From contig CAZHEV010000017.1 of NCBI GenBank assembly GCA_964531335.1, positions 1 through 50,282 on the forward strand: a stretch of DNA of 50,282 nucleotides, written 5' to 3'. The notes under the pieces were generated by a model. The model was given only the letters and a program-made list of their open reading frames with translations. It did not search any database and was not told where the DNA came from. Source of the DNA: CAZHEV01 sp964531335 [NCBI: uncultured bacterium]. GTDB taxonomy: Bacteria; Eisenbacteria; RBG-16-71-46; CAZHEV01. This document shows, one piece after another, positions 27,885 through 36,295 of the stretch (position 1 is its first letter; every line of letters starts with the position of its first letter). The position numbers and the translations under genes were made by a program.

Positions 27885-29863
27885 CACAGCGCCCCTTTCA
27901 GTTCCTCCAGACGGTCCCTCAAGCTCGCCGCCCTCTCGAACTCGAGCTTCCGAGCCGCCTCCAGCATCTCGCTCTCCATCCTGTCTATGAGCTCCTCCCG
28001 GGTCAGATTCTCGAAGTCCGGCGCCGCCCTCGGCGGGCGCAACGGTCCCGCGTCGGCCACGGAGGTGGCTCTAAGTACCTCGTCCGGCGATTTCACTATG
28101 GATCTGGGCTGGATGCCGTGCCTCCTGTTATAGCTTGTCTGTTTCTTCCTTCTTCGGGCGGTCTCGTCTATGGCGCGCCTCATGGAGCCGGTGACCTTGT
28201 CCGCGTAGAGTATGACCTCCCCCGAGACATTTCTCGCGGACCTCCCGGCGGTCTGGATGAGCGATCGCTCGGACCTGAGGAACCCCTCCTTGTCAGCGTC
28301 GAGAATCGCGACCAAGGACACCTCGGGCAGATCCAGTCCCTCCCTCAACAGGTTGATCCCCACCAGCACGTCGAACTCCGCCAGGCGCAGGCCCCGCAGT
28401 ATCTCTATCCTCTCGATCGCGTCCAGGTCGGAGTGTATGTACCTTACCTTGACTCCCATCTCCGTAAGAAACTCCGCAAGTTCTTCAGCCATCCTCTTTG
28501 TCAGGGTGGTGACGAGGACGCGCTCGTTCTTCGCGACCCTGGCCCTTATCTCCCCCAGCAAGTCGTCTATCTGTCCCTCAGCCGGGCGCACGACCACGGC
28601 CGGGTCCACCAGGCCCGTCGGCCTGATCACCTGCTCGACCACGACCCCGTCGCTTTTCCGCAACTCGTACTCGGCCGGTGTCGCCGACACATGGATCACG
28701 GGCCCCACGCGCTTCTCGAACTCCTCGAATCTCAGAGGCCTGTTGTCCAGAGCGGAGGGCAGGCGGAAACCGTACTCGACCAGGGTGCGCTTCCTGGTAT
28801 GGTCGCCCTCGTACATCCCTCCCAGCTGCGGGATGGTAACGTGGGACTCGTCTATCACCACGAGGAAGTCGTCCGGAAAGTAGTCCAGCAGCGTGTGCGG
28901 TGGCTCCCCCTCGCGGCGCCCGGAGAGGTGTCGCGAGTAGTTCTCCACGCCCGCGCAGTACCCCAGCAGGCTCAACATCTCGAGATCGTACTCCGTTCGT
29001 CCCTTGAGCCTCTGGACTTCGAGGAACTTACCCTGCCCCTCGAAGTACTTCAGCCTCTCCTTGAGCTCGCGCCTTATCTCGCGCAGGGCCTCCTCGAGGC
29101 GTCCCGGCGGAGTGACGAAGTGCTTGGCCGGATAGACGGCTATTCTCTCACGGCGGGCCAAGGTCCTTCCCGTCACGCTGTCTATCTCGGAGAGTTTCTC
29201 GATCTCGTCGCCGAAGAGCTCGATCCTGACCGCCTTCTCCTCGTAAGAGGGCCGGAGCTCGATGACGTCGCCCCTGACCCTGAAAGCGCCCCGCTTGAGG
29301 TCCGTGTCGTTCCTCTCGTACTGGATCTCTATCAGCCTGGAGAGGATCTCATCCCTGTCCACGGTCCGCCCTTCCTCCAGGGAGAACATGAGACGCCTGT
29401 AGTCTTCAGGGGATCCCAGGTTGTAGATGCACGAGACGCTCGCCACTATGACCACGTCCTCTCGCTCGAACAGCGAGCTCGTGGCTTGAAGCCTGAGGCG
29501 GTCGATGTCCTCGTTTATCGAGGCGTCCTTCTCTATGTAAGTGTCGGTGGAAGGTATGTAGGCTTCCGGCTGGTAGTAATCGTAGTAGGATACGAAATAT
29601 CCCACGGCGTTCTCGGGGAAGAACTGCTTGAACTCACTGTAGAGCTGCGCCGCCAGTGTCTTGTTGTGGGATATTACGAGCGTGGGCCTCCCGAAACGGG
29701 CGATCACGTTGGCTATGGTGAAGGTCTTGCCGGAACCGGTTACGCCCAGGAGGGTCTGGTGCCCCCGGCCTCCCATGAGGCCGCGGGTCAGCTCATCTAT
29801 GGCCTCCGGCTGATCGCCGCGAGGCTCGTAGGGCGAGGCCAGGCGGAAAGGCGTGGCCTTCAT
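27884..29863 (-). CDS. uvrB: excinuclease ABC subunit B
   Basis: A 659-residue UvrB: Walker A GVTGSGKT (40-47), the damage-probing beta-hairpin [10 protein letters not shown] (93-102), helicase motifs including [10 protein letters not shown] and TAGRSARNV, and a C-terminal UVR domain (about 620-656) that binds UvrC. It loads onto damaged DNA with UvrA and positions UvrC for incision. Start ATG with GAGGAG 2 nt upstream. No uvrA or uvrC is here. Confidence 0.98.
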   Translation of the reverse strand: MKATPFRLASPYEPRGDQPEAIDELTRGLMGGRGHQTLLGVTGSGKTFTIANVIARFGRPTLVISHNKTLAAQLYSEFKQFFPENAVGYFVSYYDYYQPEAYIPSTDTYIEKDASINEDIDRLRLQATSSLFEREDVVIVASVSCIYNLGSPEDYRRLMFSLEEGRTVDRDEILSRLIEIQYERNDTDLKRGAFRVRGDVIELRPSYEEKAVRIELFGDEIEKLSEIDSVTGRTLARRERIAVYPAKHFVTPPGRLEEALREIRRELKERLKYFEGQGKFLEVQRLKGRTEYDLEMLSLLGYCAGVENYSRHLSGRREGEPPHTLLDYFPDDFLVVIDESHVTIPQLGGMYEGDHTRKRTLVEYGFRLPSALDNRPLRFEEFEKRVGPVIHVSATPAEYELRKSDGVVVEQVIRPTGLVDPAVVVRPAEGQIDDLLGEIRARVAKNERVLVTTLTKRMAEELAEFLTEMGVKVRYIHSDLDAIERIEILRGLRLAEFDVLVGINLLREGLDLPEVSLVAILDADKEGFLRSERSLIQTAGRSARNVSGEVILYADKVTGSMRRAIDETARRRKKQTSYNRRHGIQPRSIVKSPDEVLRATSVADAGPLRPPRAAPDFENLTREELIDRMESEMLEAARKLEFERAASLRDRLEELKGAL

Positions 29864-29869
29864 AACTCC

Positions 29870-31258
29870 TCAACTCCTGAATTGCACGGTGTAGGAAACG
29901 GTGGCCTCGCCGGAAGCCGGAACGGTCACCGTCCACCGGACTGTATCGGAGTCCTTCTCCTCGTACGCGTGGCTGGTCTCCGTTATGGTCCAATCCCCGC
30001 GGGGATGCTCGACGACCCGCACATCCACCGGATGCGATTTGCTGTTCCTGAGCTTTATCTCATACGATTCCTCGTAGTCGTTTCTGCCGTGTCTCACGTA
30101 AGAGGTACGCTTCCTCTCCCCTTCCACGTCAAACGCCACCCCGAGGGACAGCTCGATCTCGGCGCCGACCGGGGTGTTGTCCAGCATCTCTTCACCGACC
30201 AGGCGCGGGCCCGAGCCGAGCCCGGCCGCGTAGACCCTCACCCGTCCGCCGGGCAGCGGCTTGCCCAGCCCCATCTCGTCCGTGTTCTCGGTCTCGGCGC
30301 TGACCTTCACTCCAGCCGAAAAACGGGTGGCGTCGTAAGTATAGGTCCTCTCCACCTCGACGTCGGAGGAGGGGAACAGCGGCACCTGCATATCCTCGTT
30401 GTCCCGGAGCGTCACCGCCCTGTCCAGCGAGTAGGCGTGGTACTCGAAGAAGTCCCGCTCTTCGAAGCCCGTCTGCGACGGCGCTCCGGCTGCCATCATC
30501 TCCATCCGCCTTACCGGCTCCCGAGAGGCGGTCAAAACCCGCCCCGCGATCAAAGTGAGCGAAGCGTCCTCGAAGTCGCCGCCCGAGGTATTGCTCAAAG
30601 ACGCCCATGCCGATATCTCCATGGGACCGCCCTCGCGTTCGACGACGGCCACGTACTCCGCGCTCCAGGTCATACCTTTGGTGAGGTAGCTGACCTCGGC
30701 TTCCACCTCCGCCCTCTCGCCGGCTTCGATCCGCCAGGCCAGGCTCGGCTTCAAAACCAGATCCGCGCCGAGATCCGGAAAGCTAACGTCGGTCACGTGC
30801 TCCCGTCTCAGGGCCGCTATCATCTCGTCCTTGTCCCGGATCACCGCGGTCTCCTCGCGCACGATCAGCGCCTGGTTGTCATAACCGCTCAGAACTCCCC
30901 GGAACAGCTCGCCGCCCCTTATCCTGACCGTCACCTCCCTGCCCACCGCGAGGGCCAACAGCCGCTCGAAGTCCGCCGTGTCGTAGTCGAACCTCTGCGA
31001 GAGCACTCGAGCGGGCGTCCCCTCGCCGACGAATGCCATGCGAACCGAAGTCGGGTCCAGCTTCGCCGGGACGTCACCGAACAAAACGTCGTTGACGCCT
31101 TTCTCGAGCGAGATCTCGCGCACGTCTCTCACCAAGGCCAGGTCCTGATTGTAGACGGTGAGCGTCACCTGCCTGTCGCCGGAGCACTCCGACGGGGCGA
31201 GGCAGAGCAGGGACGCCGCTATTAGGACGGGGCAGTAAACGAAAAACCTGATATGCAC
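29870..31258 (-). CDS. secreted DUF4139 domain protein
   Basis: A 462-residue exported protein with an N-terminal signal peptide (HIRFFVYCPVLIAASLLCLA), possibly followed by a lipobox-like cysteine (PSECSG), then a DUF4139 fold: VYNQDLALVRDVR, LTKGMTWSAEYVAVV and the late LRNSKSHPVDVRVVEHPRG motif. DUF4139 proteins are periplasmic or surface proteins of unknown role. The GTG start has GGGAGGTG 7 nt upstream. It lies in the valS-uvrB run with no functional link obvious. Confidence 0.88.
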   Translation of the reverse strand: MHIRFFVYCPVLIAASLLCLAPSECSGDRQVTLTVYNQDLALVRDVREISLEKGVNDVLFGDVPAKLDPTSVRMAFVGEGTPARVLSQRFDYDTADFERLLALAVGREVTVRIRGGELFRGVLSGYDNQALIVREETAVIRDKDEMIAALRREHVTDVSFPDLGADLVLKPSLAWRIEAGERAEVEAEVSYLTKGMTWSAEYVAVVEREGGPMEISAWASLSNTSGGDFEDASLTLIAGRVLTASREPVRRMEMMAAGAPSQTGFEERDFFEYHAYSLDRAVTLRDNEDMQVPLFPSSDVEVERTYTYDATRFSAGVKVSAETENTDEMGLGKPLPGGRVRVYAAGLGSGPRLVGEEMLDNTPVGAEIELSLGVAFDVEGERKRTSYVRHGRNDYEESYEIKLRNSKSHPVDVRVVEHPRGDWTITETSHAYEEKDSDTVRWTVTVPASGEATVSYTVQFRS

Positions 31259-31286
31259 AGGACGACACCTCCCATGATCGCGCCAT

Positions 31287-31310
31287 GGCCGCCGTGGCGC
31301 CCCGGCGGCC
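31287..31310 (-). terminator. GC hairpin after valS
   Basis: GGCCGCC and GGCGGCC (31287-31293, 31304-31310) pair across a 10-nt loop in the 67-nt gap between valS and the DUF4139 gene. No T-run follows on the minus strand. Confidence 0.3.
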
Positions 31311-31325
31311 GCGCGGGCGAACGGT

Positions 31326-33974
31326 CTAGCTCTCGACAGCCTGCAGGCCTTTCTCGAGCTTGGCCTTCTTCTCGTCCAAGATGGCCACTCTATCGCGAAC
31401 CCTGGTCACGGCGTCCGGATGCGCCTTCTCGAGAAAGTTCTTGCTTGCGAGCTTCGCGCCGGCTTTCTCCAACTCGGCGGTTATCTTCTCCAGCTCCTTG
31501 GTCAGCCTGCGCCGCTCCACGTCCAGGTCGATCAGCCCCGCCAGCGGCACGAAGATCTCCGCGCCCTCCACGACGGCGTAGGCCGATGGATGCGGCCTTG
31601 CCATCTCTCCGGAGACAACCAGCTCCCCGGCCCGTGTAAGGGCGACCACATATTCCGCGCCGCGCTCGATCACCTCGGACGCGTCCCCCGCGGCCCTGAC
31701 CACGACCTTGACTCGGGCCGAGGGCGGCACATGCATTTCAGATCTTATATTCCTCACTGCGCCCACCACGTCCACCAGCAGCCCCATCTCGCGCTCCGCC
31801 TCCGCGTCCAGCTCGGATTCGCCGGCTTCGGGCCAGGCGGCACGGGCTATGCTGCCTTCCCCAGAGGGAAGATGGTGCCAGATCTCCTCGGTGATGAAAG
31901 GCATGAAGGGATGGAGCAATCGGAGGCTTCCTCCCAGAATCTCGAGGGCCGTCCACTGCGCCTGCCTCCTCGCGGACTCGTCTTCTCCGTAGAAGCGGAT
32001 CTTGGCAATCTCGACGTACCAGTCGCAGTACTCGTGCCACAGAAAATCGTAGATCCTCTGCCCGGCGTCGCTGAACCTGAACTGCGACAGCGAAGCGGTC
32101 ACGTCCTCGATCGCGCGGTTGTACCTTGACCGAATCCATCTCTCCGCGAGTGGGCGATCCCCCGCCCGTCCCGCCCCTCCGGGCGCTTGGACATCGATGT
32201 CTTCGACGTTGGCCAGCACGAAGCGGGCCGCGTTCCAGATCTTGTTGGCGAAGTTCCTTCCCATCTCCACCTTGCGGTCCGAGTACAGCAGGTCGTTCCC
32301 GTGCGGGGTCAGCGCCATGACGGAGAACCTGAGAGCGTCGGCGCCGTACCGGTCCATCACCTTTATCGGGTCCGGCGAGTTGCCGAGCGACTTGCTCATC
32401 TTCCGCCCGTTCTCGTCCCTTATCATGCCGGTGAGATGGACGTCTTCGAAAGGCACGCGGCCGTCGAACTCGAGCCCCGCCATTACCATCCTGGCAACCC
32501 AGAAGAAGATGATGTCCGGCCCGGTGACCAGCACCGACGTGGGATAGAAGAACTCGAGGTCTCGTGTGCTTTCAGGCCAGCCCAGAATGGAAAGAGGCCA
32601 CAGCCACGAAGAGAACCAAGTGTCGAGGACGTCCTCGTCCTGCTCGAGCTCGGTGGAGCCGCACTCCCCGCAACGCTCCGGGTCCTCCGTGGAGACTATC
32701 GTGTGACCCGAGGCGCAATACCAGACGGGAATCCTGTGCCCCCACCATAGCTGGCGGGAGATGCACCAGTCCCGTATGTTCCCGAGCCAGTGAAGGTATA
32801 CCTTCTCCCACCTGCGCGGATGAAAGCGCGGAAGGCCGGCCTCCGCCGCCTGGAGGGCCTTCTCAGCCAGCGGCTTCATTCTCACGAACCACTGGTCCGA
32901 GAGGTATGGCTCGATGTCCGTGGAGCAGCGATAGCACGTTCCCACGGCGTGAGCGTAAGGCTCCGTTTTCAGGAGGTGCCCTTCCCGCTCCAGGTCATCG
33001 ATCAGCCTCTTGCGGCATTCTTCGCGGCTCAGTCCGGCGTACCGTCCCGCCTCGGCCGTCATTCGGCCGTCCGGCCCTATCGCCATCACCGTTGGTAGAG
33101 AATGTCTTTGACCCAGTTGAAAGTCATTGGGGTCGTGCGCCGGCGTCACCTTGAGAACCCCGGTCCCGAACTCCGGATCGACGTAGGGGTCCGCTATGAC
33201 GGGAAGCTCCCTGCCGACTATCGGCAGCAAGGCGGTCTTGCCGTGAAAGCGAGAGTATCTCTCGTCCGCCGGGGACACGGCCACCGCGGTGTCGCCCAGC
33301 ATGGTTTCCGGCCTGGTGGTCGCAACGACCAGGGCGCCGTCTTCGTCCTTCAGGGGATAAGCTACGTGGTAGAGCTTCCCTTCCCTGTCCTTGTGCTCCA
33401 CCTCGTCGTCGGAAAGAGCAGTCCGGCACCGCGGGCACCAGTTCACCAGGTACTTTCCCCGATATATCAGGTCCTTCTCGTACAGCCTGGTGAATGCCTC
33501 TCTGACGGCGCGCGATAGCCCCTCGTCCAGGGTGAACCTCTTCCTGTTCCAATCGCTTGAGCATCCGAGCTTTTGAAGCTGCTCTATTATTATCCCCTCG
33601 TGCTTCTCCTTCCACTTCCAGACCTCGTCGAGGAAGGCCTCCCGCCCCATGTCCTCCTTGCGAATCCCGCGAGCCGCGAGCGCCTTCTCGACCACGTTCT
33701 GGGTCGCGATTCCCGCATGATCGCATCCCGGCACCCACAAGGAGGCATATCCGGCCATTCTCTTCCATCTGATGAGCACGTCCTGGATCGTGTTGTTGAG
33801 AACGTGCCCGATGGTGAGCATGCCGGTCACGTTGGGCGGGGGCATGGCTATGCAGTATGGCCGGACGCCGGGGTCGGCCTCCGCCCCGAAAACCCCCTCG
33901 TCCATCCAATATGCGTATCGGGCCCCCTCGACTGGCCCGGGATCATATACCTTGCCTAGGGTCGGCTCACCCAT
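31326..33974 (-). CDS. valS: valyl-tRNA synthetase
   Basis: An 882-residue class Ia synthetase: the HIGH-type motif is TIGH (54-57), the editing domain contains TTRPETMLGD, the valine-specific IRDWCISRQLWWGHRIPVWYC segment is present across residues, and the KMSKS motif is intact (GRKMSKSLGN). A C-terminal arm coiled coil (about 825-882) is present as in ValS. It charges tRNA-Val and hydrolyses Thr-tRNA-Val. The ATG at 33974 is chosen for its GGGGTGGA ribosome site; a TTG 11 codons earlier would add an unrelated leader. Confidence 0.98.
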   Translation of the reverse strand: MGEPTLGKVYDPGPVEGARYAYWMDEGVFGAEADPGVRPYCIAMPPPNVTGMLTIGHVLNNTIQDVLIRWKRMAGYASLWVPGCDHAGIATQNVVEKALAARGIRKEDMGREAFLDEVWKWKEKHEGIIIEQLQKLGCSSDWNRKRFTLDEGLSRAVREAFTRLYEKDLIYRGKYLVNWCPRCRTALSDDEVEHKDREGKLYHVAYPLKDEDGALVVATTRPETMLGDTAVAVSPADERYSRFHGKTALLPIVGRELPVIADPYVDPEFGTGVLKVTPAHDPNDFQLGQRHSLPTVMAIGPDGRMTAEAGRYAGLSREECRKRLIDDLEREGHLLKTEPYAHAVGTCYRCSTDIEPYLSDQWFVRMKPLAEKALQAAEAGLPRFHPRRWEKVYLHWLGNIRDWCISRQLWWGHRIPVWYCASGHTIVSTEDPERCGECGSTELEQDEDVLDTWFSSWLWPLSILGWPESTRDLEFFYPTSVLVTGPDIIFFWVARMVMAGLEFDGRVPFEDVHLTGMIRDENGRKMSKSLGNSPDPIKVMDRYGADALRFSVMALTPHGNDLLYSDRKVEMGRNFANKIWNAARFVLANVEDIDVQAPGGAGRAGDRPLAERWIRSRYNRAIEDVTASLSQFRFSDAGQRIYDFLWHEYCDWYVEIAKIRFYGEDESARRQAQWTALEILGGSLRLLHPFMPFITEEIWHHLPSGEGSIARAAWPEAGESELDAEAEREMGLLVDVVGAVRNIRSEMHVPPSARVKVVVRAAGDASEVIERGAEYVVALTRAGELVVSGEMARPHPSAYAVVEGAEIFVPLAGLIDLDVERRRLTKELEKITAELEKAGAKLASKNFLEKAHPDAVTRVRDRVAILDEKKAKLEKGLQAVES

Positions 33975-34025
33975 GATCCACCCCTGCGCGTGAACTCCAC
34001 ACTCCAAAGTGACTTAAACATTTAC

Positions 34026-34053
34026 GTTATCACAGCGTTCGCGGGAGGGTCAA
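34026..34053 (-). promoter_or_regulatory. candidate promoter for valS
   Basis: Minus-strand TTGACC (34053-34048) and GATAAC (34031-34026) are 16 nt apart, about 50 nt before the valS ATG. The match is 5/6 and 4/6. Confidence 0.4.
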
Positions 34054-34374
34054 CTCGGATTTTGTCGCGGCGCACCCGCGCAGGTCCCGGCTTTGACGCG
34101 CTCAAGCCCCCCGCCCGGTCGCGGAGCTAGTCGGCTTCGCCGCCGGATCTCCGCTCCCTCCTGCGGAAGGGGCTTTCTGCGCATCAACGCCTCACCGTGT
34201 GCAGGTGGCACCGGCTCCTGCAGGACGGGGCGCGACGGGATGTCCACCACGCCCCGCCGGCTCCCTTAGCCTCTCCCAGACGGCGGGGCTGAAGCACAAC
34301 AGCTTCTTCAGCCTCAGCCTCCTGGGGGGGTCATGATGTCCCTTCCCATTCCCACCCGCCGGCGACCAGCGCCT

Positions 34375-34402
34375 TTCACTTTGGGGGATGGGATGTTATA
34401 AT
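34375..34402 (+). promoter_or_regulatory. strong extended -10 promoter of the subtilase gene
   Basis: TGTTATAAT (34394-34402) is a perfect extended -10 box; TTCACT, a 4/6 -35 match, lies 16 nt upstream. Transcription would start near 34409, giving a leader of about 18 nt with an AAAGGAG ribosome site at 34413-34419 before the ATG at 34427. Confidence 0.75.
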
Positions 34403-34426
34403 TAGCTGATAGGAAAGGAGATTTGC

Positions 34427-36280
34427 ATGAAAGCCACCCTGTCCCTTCTTGCTTCCTCAGTGCTCCTCCTCTGTCTTTCCACCGCCTCTGACGACGCCCT
34501 AGGCGCGCGTCGGAGCTTCGCGGCTTCAGATATGCCATACGCAGCCACGACCGGCGCGTCCCTGATCGATACCCCCGGAGCCCGGTCGAATCCCTTGGCC
34601 CGCATGCTGAGGCTCGGAGACGAGCTGCCGGCCCGTGCCGAGTCCACCCCGGACGGCCACGGTGGCCGCTGGTGGGTCTTCTTCGCGGACAAGGGCAGTG
34701 CCGGTCCGTCATGGGGCCCCGGGGCGATCCAGGGCGCCGAGACGCCTATTTCGGCGAGGTCGAAACAGAGGAGGCTTCTCACCACCGGCTCGCTCGCCCT
34801 GGACGAGAGGGACGTTCCCGTCAACAGCGAATACCTGCGAGCTGTCGCCGCGACGGGCGCCCGGATCAAGGGTCGAAGCAGGTGGCTCAATGCCGCCAGC
34901 GTGTACGCCACCCGCGAGCAACTCGCCCGTATCGCCGGTCTGCCCTTTGTCGAGCGGATAAGGCCGGTCTTCACTTTTACCCGACAGAGGCCGGAGCCGG
35001 TCTCCATGTCGCCCGACCAGGCGCGCGGGCACGACGTCACGGCCGACCCCGGCTACTACAACAGGACCTACGACCAACTCCAGCAGATCAACGTCCCCGC
35101 GGTGCACGATCTGGGCTACACCGGAGAGGGCGTGATCATATGCATGCTGGATACCGGATACAATCTCGCGCATGAGGCGTTCCTCGAGCTGGACGTTATA
35201 GCGGAGCGCGATTTCGTCCAGGGCGACAGCGTCACCTCCAATCAGCCGGGCGATGACCCGAGCCAGCACAACCACGGCACGCTGACCATGTCCACAATCG
35301 GAGGGTACAGGCCCGGCGAGTTCGTGGGAGGCGCTCCGGACGCGCAGTTCGCGCTCGCAAAGACGGAGATTATCGACCAGGAGATACAGATCGAGGAAGA
35401 CAATTACGTGATGGGCCTGGAGTGGGCGGACAGCTTGGGGGCAAGGATCGTCAGCAGCTCGCTCGGGTACTTCGACTGGTACACTTACGAGGATATGGAC
35501 GGAGAGACCGCTGTGACGACCATCGCGGTGGACATCGCCGCCTCCAAGGGGATGACGGTGGTGACGGCCATGGGAAACGAGAGGGCGAGCGCGTGGCACT
35601 ATCTCATCGCTCCCGCCGACGCCGACTCGGCGATCGCGGTGGGGGCCGTCGACTCGGACGGCATTCTGACCTCGTTCAGCTCGGTCGGACCGACCTACGA
35701 CGGCAGAATAAAGCCGGACGTGGTCGCCCGGGGCCAGTCCACGTCGGCCGCCTCTCCCTGGGATTCGACGGGTTACGTGCTCGCCAGCGGGACCTCTCTC
35801 TCCACCCCGCTCATAGCCGCAACAGCGGCCCTTTTGGCCCAGGCCCATCCGGACTGGGGCCCGATTGAGATAAGGACGGCCCTGCGGTTCTCGGCGGACC
35901 AGGCTTTCGAGCCGGACACCCTGAGGGGATGGGGACTCCCGGACGCGCTGGCCGCTCTGGGGACGACGGTCGCGGGCGCGCCCTCGCCGGAGCCGGGATA
36001 CGCAGGCACGGTCAGCCCAAGCCCATTCCGAACGAGCGCCACTATACATTTTCGAGTGGCCGGGGATGCCGGGGTGAGAAGCCCCGTCGAGGTGTCCGTG
36101 TACGACGCGATGGGAAGACACGTCAGGACGCTTTTCAAGGGGCTCTTGCCCGGCGGACCTCATTCCCTGGAATGGGACGGCAGGTACGGTTCCGGCCGGG
36201 AAGCGCCCAGCGGGATCTACATGTTCGGCGTCAAGCAGCGCAGGGGCGAGACAGGGTACAAGGCTCTTCTTGTCCGCTGA
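34427..36280 (+). CDS. secreted subtilisin-family serine protease
   Basis: A 617-residue S8 protease. After a signal peptide (about 1-22) come a propeptide-like region (about 115-190) and the catalytic domain: Asp in ICMLDTGYN, His in QHNHGTLT, oxyanion Asn in VTAMGNER and Ser in ASGTSLSTPL. The C-terminal 90 residues are an Ig-like FlgD/sorting-type domain (VSPSPFRTSATIHF to SGIYMFGVKQRRG), the kind that ends secreted proteins in FCB and related candidate phyla and is linked with type IX-type secretion or surface attachment. Probably an extracellular peptidase, expressed from a strong promoter. Confidence 0.93.
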   Translation: MKATLSLLASSVLLLCLSTASDDALGARRSFAASDMPYAATTGASLIDTPGARSNPLARMLRLGDELPARAESTPDGHGGRWWVFFADKGSAGPSWGPGAIQGAETPISARSKQRRLLTTGSLALDERDVPVNSEYLRAVAATGARIKGRSRWLNAASVYATREQLARIAGLPFVERIRPVFTFTRQRPEPVSMSPDQARGHDVTADPGYYNRTYDQLQQINVPAVHDLGYTGEGVIICMLDTGYNLAHEAFLELDVIAERDFVQGDSVTSNQPGDDPSQHNHGTLTMSTIGGYRPGEFVGGAPDAQFALAKTEIIDQEIQIEEDNYVMGLEWADSLGARIVSSSLGYFDWYTYEDMDGETAVTTIAVDIAASKGMTVVTAMGNERASAWHYLIAPADADSAIAVGAVDSDGILTSFSSVGPTYDGRIKPDVVARGQSTSAASPWDSTGYVLASGTSLSTPLIAATAALLAQAHPDWGPIEIRTALRFSADQAFEPDTLRGWGLPDALAALGTTVAGAPSPEPGYAGTVSPSPFRTSATIHFRVAGDAGVRSPVEVSVYDAMGRHVRTLFKGLLPGGPHSLEWDGRYGSGREAPSGIYMFGVKQRRGETGYKALLVR

Positions 36281-36295
36281 CGGGCGCTCGACCCT

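Larger units (their letters stand above)
33975..34426. other. divergent intergenic region, no gene seen
   Basis: These 452 bases separate the divergent valS and subtilase genes. Each end carries a promoter candidate (34026-34053 for valS; 34375-34402 for the subtilase). The 280 bases between them are GC-rich with several short inverted repeats, for example an 8-bp stem GGCTGAAG/CTTCAGCC (about 34291-34317). No reading frame there looks protein-coding and no known RNA class is recognised. Confidence 0.5.

Noticed and set aside
28118-31225. 1035-codon plus-strand open frame opposite uvrB and the DUF4139 gene
   Set aside because: It is the antisense of two well-supported genes, a normal by-product of GC-rich codon use; its protein shows no domain motif.
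34195-34225. T-box-like AGGTGGCACCGG and a sigma-54-like TGGCAC..TGC in the region upstream of valS
   Set aside because: The T-box-like motif is on the plus strand whereas valS is on the minus strand, and there is no specifier stem or terminator. The sigma-54-like arrangement has 11 instead of 10 bases between GG and GC.
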